Positions 58,013-64,000 of a DNA stretch of 64,000 nucleotides are shown here, piece after piece (the first letter of the stretch is position 1; the number at the start of each line of letters is the position of its first letter). The stretch lies in the NCBI GenBank assembly GCA_034770075.1, contig CM068380.1, positions 27,962,005 through 28,026,004 of the forward strand. The letters are read 5' to 3'. Made by a program: the position numbers and the translations under genes. Source of the stretch: Aralia elata (Eukaryota > Streptophyta > Magnoliopsida > Apiales > Araliaceae). A model generated the notes under the pieces. It saw nothing but the letters and a program-made list of their open reading frames with translations. It did not search any database and was not told where the DNA came from.

Positions 58013-58522
58013 ATGGATTTGGTATTATCATCTGACGATCACTGCAGAATCCTGGCCAAAGTCCTGGAAGAGGCGCACATCCCCAAGGTGATTAGCAAAG
58101 AAGGGTTCGGCCATCTAGTGGACCATCTGTTAGAAAACAATGTGATATCGTTCACAGATGATGATATCCCCAAAGAGGGAAGGGGGCATCGGAGACCACT
58201 GCATATTGCGGTAATATCATCAGGGTATGTTATGAATAGGGTACTAATTGATAGGGGATCAACATTGAATATATGTCCATTTAGTATATTGGGAAAAATG
58301 AACGTCAATCCTAAGCGCCTGCGGGCCAGTTATGTGGTGGTACGAGCCTTTGATGGATCCCGGAAGGATACGATGGGGGAGATAGAATTGCCTGTGGAAA
58401 TAGGGCCCTGTACTTTCGATATTTCATTCCAAGTCCTAGATATCGCGACAAGTTATAACATGTTATTGGGAAGGCCGTGGATACACATGGTCGGGGTAGT
58501 TCCCTCTACACTACACCAGTAA
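58013..58522 (+). pseudogene. pol: Tat/Ogre-like protease region
   Basis: Same frame as gag. LIDRGSTLNICPFSIL is the aspartic protease active-site segment (Asp at 58250), with Arg where Ser, Thr or Asn is usual; NMLLGRPWIH is the conserved protease C-terminal motif. Terminated by TAA 58520. Confidence 0.8.
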
Positions 58523-59491
58523 ATTAAGTTTATGATCAACGGGAACCTGGTGACGGTCTCTGCGGAGCATAATGACCCTTCTCCTTACAGGAATGGCCTG
58601 TCGGTGATTAATTTGGACGAGACGGTGGTACCCGCCAGTTTTTAGGCACTGGAAATCAGTACTCCCCACTACCGATGGCCGGGGGCTCCAGCCGTAAAAC
58701 CTAAGGTCTCTCCCGAACTTACCTTTGTTGCTAGAGAAATGAGGAAGATGAAGTTCCGACCTGGGCAAGGGTTGGGAAAGAACAGTCAAGGAATTACTGA
58801 GCCTATTCAACTGCCCAGTTAGATAGGCAAGGCAGGGTTGGGGTATTACAGAGGCACAGAACAGAAACACTCTCAAGGGGGGACCCCAACTCGACTGGCC
58901 GAAGGTCTAATGCCGAAAGTCAATAATGAACGAGGTACTGGCAAGCCTGTGTCTGAGACAGGAGGTGAAAAATTGACCCCCACGAATGATGAGTCGGCTA
59001 AAAAAGAGAGTTTCCTGCAAGAGGTCATGCAACATTTTGAAACCAAGTGTTATATCCTTGGACAGTCAGTAAGCAGTGGAAAAGGGAAGGATGTTGCCAC
59101 GCCGTCAGGAGTCCAACAGAGTGTGCCTGTCATCAATTGGGCAGGGCTGACTATTTCTGAAGAGGTTATGAAGAAGGACCAATGCGATGTGGTTGTAGTC
59201 ATCGAGGAAGTTTCTGATGCGAAGCCGCCTTTCATCTATCGCATTCCGGCCGATCTGACCACCGACAACTGGATGATGGAGCCGGTAATATCCAAACGAG
59301 GGTAAAAAATGGCGTCAGGGTGGTATACCCCGGATGGAGGGGGGGATGAATGGATACCAGTTTTTGTCCCTTATTTTGAATTTTTGCATGGTTATGTTAT
59401 TTTGTCATGTTATTTTAAAGATAATCATTGTGGGAAGATGACTTATATATATGACAAATATTTTTATTTCATGTCAGGTGTACCAATTTGA
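58523..59491 (+). pseudogene. pol: Protease-RT linker with G-patch-like motif, interrupted
   Basis: Same frame, broken by TAG 58643, TAG 58820, TAA 59303 and TGA 59489. FRPGQGLGKNSQGI followed by GKAGLGYYR is G-patch-like, common between protease and reverse transcriptase in Tat elements. A 155-codon open part (58838-59305) is linker without a recognised domain. Confidence 0.7.
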
Positions 59492-59524
59492 GTATTTTTT
59501 TGCCTAACAAATGATGTTTCAAAT

Positions 59525-60889
59525 TTGAAAGATAACTATGATTTTGGTATTGAGCTGGATTTTGATTTAATGGGCATTGAGCAGGACGAAACAGATAATG
59601 ACGACACACCTGACGAGATCAAAGGATGGGTCGAAGACAAATCCAAACCCAACTTAGACCAAACCATCACCATAAATATCGGAACCCTTGAGAAACCCAA
59701 AGAGCTCAAGATAGGGACAGACCTGACCCCTAGCCAGAAAAAAGAGATAACCGAGTTGCTAAGCCAGTATGAGGATGTTTTTGCCTGGTCTCATGAGGAC
59801 ATGATCGGATTGTCCACCGACATTGTGGTACACCGGTTGCCCATCAAGGAGGGTTTCAAGCCTGTCAAGCAGAAACTAAGAAAGCTAAAACCGGAGTGGA
59901 GTTTGAAGGTGAAGGAAGAAATCGTCAAACAGTTCAAGGCTGGAATTATTATGGTGTCCACTTACCCGGAATGGATGTCCAATATAGTCCCAATGGCTAA
60001 GCCTGGAGGGAAGGTGAGGGTATGTGTCGACTATAGAGATCTGAACAAGGTCAGTCTCAAGGACAATTTCCCAGTGCCTTTTATACACATCTTGGTGGAT
60101 AACATAACCCAATATGAGATGTACTCTTTTGTTGATTGCTTTGCAGGGTATCATCAGATAATGGTGGCGGAGGAAGACCGGGAAAAGACCGCTTTCATCA
60201 CCCCTTGGGGCACCTTCTGCTACAGACGATTGGCCTTCGGTCTCACGAATGCGGGGGCTACTTATCAGAGAGCCATGATGGCCCTGTTCCACGACATGAT
60301 GCACAGGGAGATAGAGGTCTACGTGGATGACATTATTGTGAAATCGAGGATGGAATCTTATCATGTAACCCATCTCAAAAAGCTATTCGATCGGCTCAGA
60401 AAATATAATTTGAAGCTCAATCCGACAAAGTGTGCTTTCGAAGTGCAGTCGGGCAAGCTCCTGGGATTCCTGGTTAGTAATCGGGGCATTGAATTGGATC
60501 CGGCGAAGATTAAGGCCATTGTGGATATACCGGCACCTCGCACAGAAAGGGAGATAAGAGGATTTCTGGGAAGAATAAACTTCATCAGCCGCTTCATATC
60601 CCACTTGACAACTACATGCGAGCCGATTTTTAAACTGTTAAGGAAAGATGTCTCCCAAGAGTGGAATAAGCAATGCCAGAAAGCCTTTCAGACCATTAAG
60701 AAGCAGCTGACAGAAGCACCGGTGCTGGTACCCCCGAAGGATGGGATCCCGCTGTTTATGTATATATCGGTCAATGCCATTGCAATGGGATGTATGCTGG
60801 GACAAAAGAATGAATCAGGCAAAGAGCAGGCCATCTATTACCTCAGCAAGAGATTTAACCGGTGTGAACAGAATTACACCCCCATCTAA
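59525..60889 (+). pseudogene. pol: Tat/Ogre-like reverse transcriptase and RNase H start
   Basis: 454 open codons. Reverse transcriptase landmarks: VCVDYRDLNK, SFVDCFAGYHQI, TPWGTFCYRRLAFGLTNAGA and the catalytic YVDD at 60320-60331; then GFLGRINFISRFI and the RNase H beginning (YISVNAIAMGCMLG), where the usual Asp is replaced (ISVNA against the common SDxA pattern). Ends at TAA 60887 within RNase H. Confidence 0.88.
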
Positions 60890-61315
60890 AGGACCTGTTG
60901 TGCTTTGGCGTGGGCTACAGTGAGATTACAACACTATCTCCATGGGCACACTACGTACCTGATATCGAGAATGGATCCCCTGAAGTATATCTTTGAAAGG
61001 CCCATGCTGAACTGTCGATTGTCAAGGTGGCAGTTAATCTTACAACAGTTCGACATCGTATACGTGACTCAGAAAGCCATGAAAGGACAGGGAATTGCAG
61101 ATCAGTTGTCAGAAATGCCAGCAGGGGGGATGGAGCCTTTAGAGACTCCTTTGCCGGGCAAAGATGTGTTCTGGGTCTTACACACGAGATGTGATGACGA
61201 GGGGCAGTTCTGGAAGTTGTATTTTGATGGCGCCATGAATGCTGAAGGGGCAGGAGCCGGAGCAGTCCTGGTCTCTATCATCGGAGAGCAATACCCCGTG
61301 GCCACTAAATTGTAG
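60890..61315 (+). pseudogene. pol: RNase H end and start of second (archaeal-type) RNase H
   Basis: Continues in frame after TAA 60887: CALAWATVRLQHYL, DPLKYIFERP and WQLILQQFDI are the RNase H/tether region. From about 61200 a second RNase H opens with LYFDGAMNAEGAGAGAVL (catalytic Asp at 61226). TAG 61313 interrupts it. Confidence 0.85.
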
Positions 61316-61720
61316 TTCAATAACTCGAATAACACAGCTGAGTACGAGGGATGTATATTGGGACTTCGTTTTGCCCGCGATATGGGGGTGAAAAGACTAA
61401 CGGTATTCGGGGATTCAGAGCTGGTAATCAAACAGGCGATCGGGGAGTATAGCACGAAGAAGCTCCGGTTGCTTCCATACCACCGATGTGTTATCCAATT
61501 GATGCGAGAATTTGAAGATATCGCTTTCCGACATATCCCCCGGGGACGAAATGATTTTGCTGATGCATTGGCAACTCTGGCTTCCTTAATCTACATAATC
61601 AAAAGCAAGGACGTTCCACAAATTGAAATAGCGGTACAGAATGCCCCGGCATACGAGGAGCATGTGGCAGTATTATCGGAGGAGGTTTTCTGCCAGAGCA
61701 GCCGTGGTATCACGACATAA
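61316..61720 (+). pseudogene. pol: Second (archaeal-type) RNase H, C-terminal part
   Basis: NNTAEYEGCILGLRFARDMG and VFGDSELVIKQ carry the Glu and Asp of an archaeal-type RNase H; RHIPRGRNDFADALATLASL is its end. This extra domain is diagnostic of the Tat lineage. A one-base shift near 61700 then moves the reading to another frame. Confidence 0.86.
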
Positions 61721-63009
61721 GGGAGTATCTAAGGGATAGATCCATTCCTGACCAAGCAAGCTGAGCTGAGAGGTTGAGAATCCAAAAGATGGCGATGAAG
61801 TTTTATCTGAGTGGGGATTCACTGTACAAGAGGGATGCCGATTTGGGATTGTTGCGATGTGTAAATGAAACGCAGGCCCAAAAGATTATGGACAAAATAC
61901 ATGGTGGAGTGTGTGGGCCACACATGAGTGGACCGATGCTGGCCAAAAAGATATTGAGAACGGGGCATTACTGGTTAACACTGAAAGCCGACTGCGATGA
62001 TCATGTCAAATGATGTTACCAATGCCAGGCGCACGGCAACGTAATCCATGCGCCTCCCAATGAACTGCATTGTATGACCTCCCCTTGGCCATTCTCAATG
62101 TGGGGTATGGATGTAATCGGACCAGTGGAGCCCAAAGCGAGCAACGGACACCGATTTATCTTCATCATGATCGATTACTTAGCTAAATGGGTAGAAGCAG
62201 GTTCTTTCCCTAAAGTAACTCAGGAGATCATCGTTGGTTTCATCAGGAATAATGTCATTTGCCGATACGGGCAACCTGAGGTCTTAGTCTCCGACAATGC
62301 CAAGAATTTGAACAATGCCCTCATGAAGGAATTATGTGACCAGTTTAAGATCAAACCCCTCAATTCTGTCATTTACCGTCCTAAGATGAATGGGGCAGTG
62401 GAGGCTGCAAATAAGAATATCAAGAAGATCATGGCGAAAATGTCTGCTAATCATCGGGGATGGCCGGATCTGCTACCTCTCACCCTGCTGGTGTACAGAA
62501 CGTCAACGCGTACTTCTACAGGGGCAACCCCTTACGCTTTGGTATACGGAATGGAGGATGTTCTGCCAGTTGAGGTTGAGATGGCGTCCCTCAGAATCTT
62601 GATCGATGCTCGGATAAGCGAGGAGGATTGGATGCAAAGTCGGTATGACCAATTGGCCCTAATTGATGAAAGGAGGGTGGATGCTGTTTTGCACGGTCAG
62701 TTATATCAGCAAAGAATCTCTCGATCGTACGACAAAAAGATAAGACCTCAGAAATTCAAGGAAAATGACCTAGTGCTAAAGAGAGTCATGCCTTGTCAAA
62801 ACGAAGCCAAAGGGAAGTTTGCCCCGAACTGGGAAGGACCTTTTGTGATTAAGAAAGTGTTGTCCGGAGGAGCCCTCATATTGCAAGAGATGGATGAGGA
62901 GGTGTTTCCACAGCCCATCAATTCTGACTCGGTGAAGCGGTTCTACGCAAAAAAAAAATCATCATCATTTTCTCCTCTTTCTTGGAGCAACGAACTACGT
63001 AGGACCTGA
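61721..63009 (+). pseudogene. pol: Tat/Ogre-like integrase
   Basis: In the shifted frame: TGA 61762, then an open zinc-finger part (HGGVCGPHMSG, GHYWLTLKADCDDHVK), TGA 62011 between the two halves of the HHCC finger, then CYQCQAHGN and the core from about 62074. Catalytic residues: Asp (62110, WGMDVIGP), Asp (62293, VSDNAKN) and Glu (62401, NGAVEAANK), spaced D-35-E. C-terminal part includes FAPNWEGPFVIKKVLSGGAL and no chromodomain. Stop at 63007. The core is well preserved despite the upstream stops. Confidence 0.86.
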
Positions 63010-63471
63010 TTTCCTGACTTGTGGGAGTACGTAGGCAGCCATCATGGCACGGTCCATTTCTTTACAAAATAATACTTTCTCTAACCCCAACCGATTCCCA
63101 ATAGCCAGAAAGACCTTCCTATACCCTCGAAACCTTCCCGAAACCAGCCACCTACTCAGCTTCATCTCAAATGGCCTAACCCTAACTCAACTAAACAGTT
63201 AGCCAAAATCTAAGACTTAATCCGATGAAATCAACAGGGTGTGCGGCAATATCTGTCAAATCTCCATCAAGACTTGAGAAGAGAAAGAAGGCGAAATATC
63301 AAAATCATGGTTATCTGGATAAAATGAGGATCCAATGAAGGGCAACGATACGACAAAAAGGGAAAATGACTAAATTTAAATGCATATCTATATATATAAG
63401 TCACTTTGTTACAAGATTTCTCTTTCGATAACTGATGAAACTGACATAGTCTATGCAGGAAATAAAATGAT
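63010..63471 (+). other. Spacer between pol and antisense ORF
   Basis: Begins with TACGTAGG motifs (about 62996 and 63029), which I recognise as a common sequence after pol in Tat-type elements. The rest has no recognised content. Confidence 0.55.
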
Positions 63472-64000
63472 CTACAAATCTGAAACTAACTGAAGCAGGA
63501 TGGATAAGGTGGTGGATAGATCTGAAGCATCGGTATCCCCTGTAATCTGCTGCCCCATCATGGCGATGCGATCCAATAAAGCAGTGGCTCGGCTAACAGT
63601 CTCAGAGTGAGCATCTATAACTGCCCTAGTTTGCAATACAACGACGTCTCTATCAGCGAGGGCAGCATCTCTGGCCAGAATAGCAACATCTCTCTCAACA
63701 AGAGCAGCGTCCCTCTCAGCCTCAGTAGTAATCAAGGCCAGTCAGATCCGGCTATCCTCAGTAACCCGACTAGGGGCAGAATCAGCTGAGATGGAATAAG
63801 GAATATGGGCGGGAGTGGAGAAGCCTCCTAAATCATGTCCGGACATCACCTCTGCAGACTCAGGAGGAACGGATACCTCTGGGGTGGTATCATCTGTGGA
63901 AATCACACGAGAGTCACCAAATACTCCAGTCTGACTCAAACCAACCATGTTAGAGGCTCCGTGCAACCATTGCACATAGGCAGGTGTCTGAATGGGGCAA
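63472..64000 (-). pseudogene. Antisense ORF of Tat/Ogre-like element, C-terminal part (open to window edge)
   Basis: Minus-strand frame open from the window edge (PIQTPAYVQWLHGASN) to TGA 63742-63744, and in the same frame again to TAG 63472-63474; about 175 codons in all. The part after the stop has four consecutive heptads (ERDAALV, ERDVAIL, ARDAALA, DRDVVVL), predicted as an alanine/leucine-rich coiled coil. Antisense ORFs at this place are known in Grande and other Tat elements; their function is unknown. The 5' end lies outside the window. Confidence 0.65.

Larger units (their letters stand above)
53337..64000 (+). mobile_element. Tat/Ogre-like Ty3/gypsy element, 5' LTR through antisense ORF (3' end outside window)
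   Basis: 5' LTR, tRNA-Arg-like primer site, gag, protease, reverse transcriptase, RNase H, a second RNase H, integrase with D,D-35-E, then an antisense frame. The second RNase H and antisense frame are marks of the Tat lineage (Ogre, Grande, Retand and relatives). At least eight in-frame stops and a frameshift break gag-pol, so it is defective. The 3' LTR is not in the window, so age and TSD cannot be read. Confidence 0.88.

Overview
The window looks like nuclear intergenic DNA from a flowering plant, probably a eudicot. It is AT-rich, has no rRNA or tRNA gene, and no coding sequence that I would assign to a host gene. Nearly every base can be assigned to transposable elements stacked inside one another. 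The elements are plant types: Ty1/copia, Ty3/gypsy of the Athila-like and Tat/Ogre-like lineages, gypsy LTRs resembling the Tekay/Del group, and a CACTA (En/Spm) DNA transposon. The species cannot be named from this sequence.

Most of the nesting can be read from target-site duplications (TSDs). The oldest layer is copia element 2: LTR pieces at 1-437, 38659-39539 and 49136-49430, then a primer-binding site and leader up to 50691. Copia element 1 (438-38653, TSD GTATG) lies in that LTR. Copia 1 carries three insertions: Athila-like element A (2818-17765, TSD GTACC), a truncated minus-strand gypsy piece T1 (17927-21061), and a CACTA transposon (25487-36414, TSD GGT). Element A's own 5' LTR is split by the gag-only element B (3058-8565, TSD GCACA). 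The CACTA carries solo LTR D1 (25884-33279), which carries solo LTR D2 (26337-29756, TSD ATAAA). The right half of the copia 2 LTR is split by the intact Athila-like element C (39540-49130, TSD GAGTG). The copia 2 leader is cut at 50692 by gypsy LTR T2, which is cut at 53337 by a Tat/Ogre-like element running off the right edge.

Element C is the only apparently autonomous element. It has one 1801-codon gag-protease-reverse transcriptase-RNase H-integrase frame, a tRNA-Asp-type primer-binding site, a polypurine tract and nearly identical LTRs. Element A is almost the same sequence but has three +1 frameshifts. Element B keeps gag and has lost pol, yet its LTRs are almost identical, so it probably moved using proteins of a C-like partner. 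Copia 1 and the Tat/Ogre-like element are degenerate, with many stops.

The less ordinary content is in the non-coding parts. Short interrupted palindromes recur in arrays, with a different sequence in each family. Examples are AGCGC-N5-GCGCT in the U3 of A, B and C, GUGCAC hairpins in the copia leaders, and a hairpin-plus-polypurine module present twice in each Athila-like element. The Tat/Ogre-like element also has an antisense reading frame with regular heptads downstream of pol.
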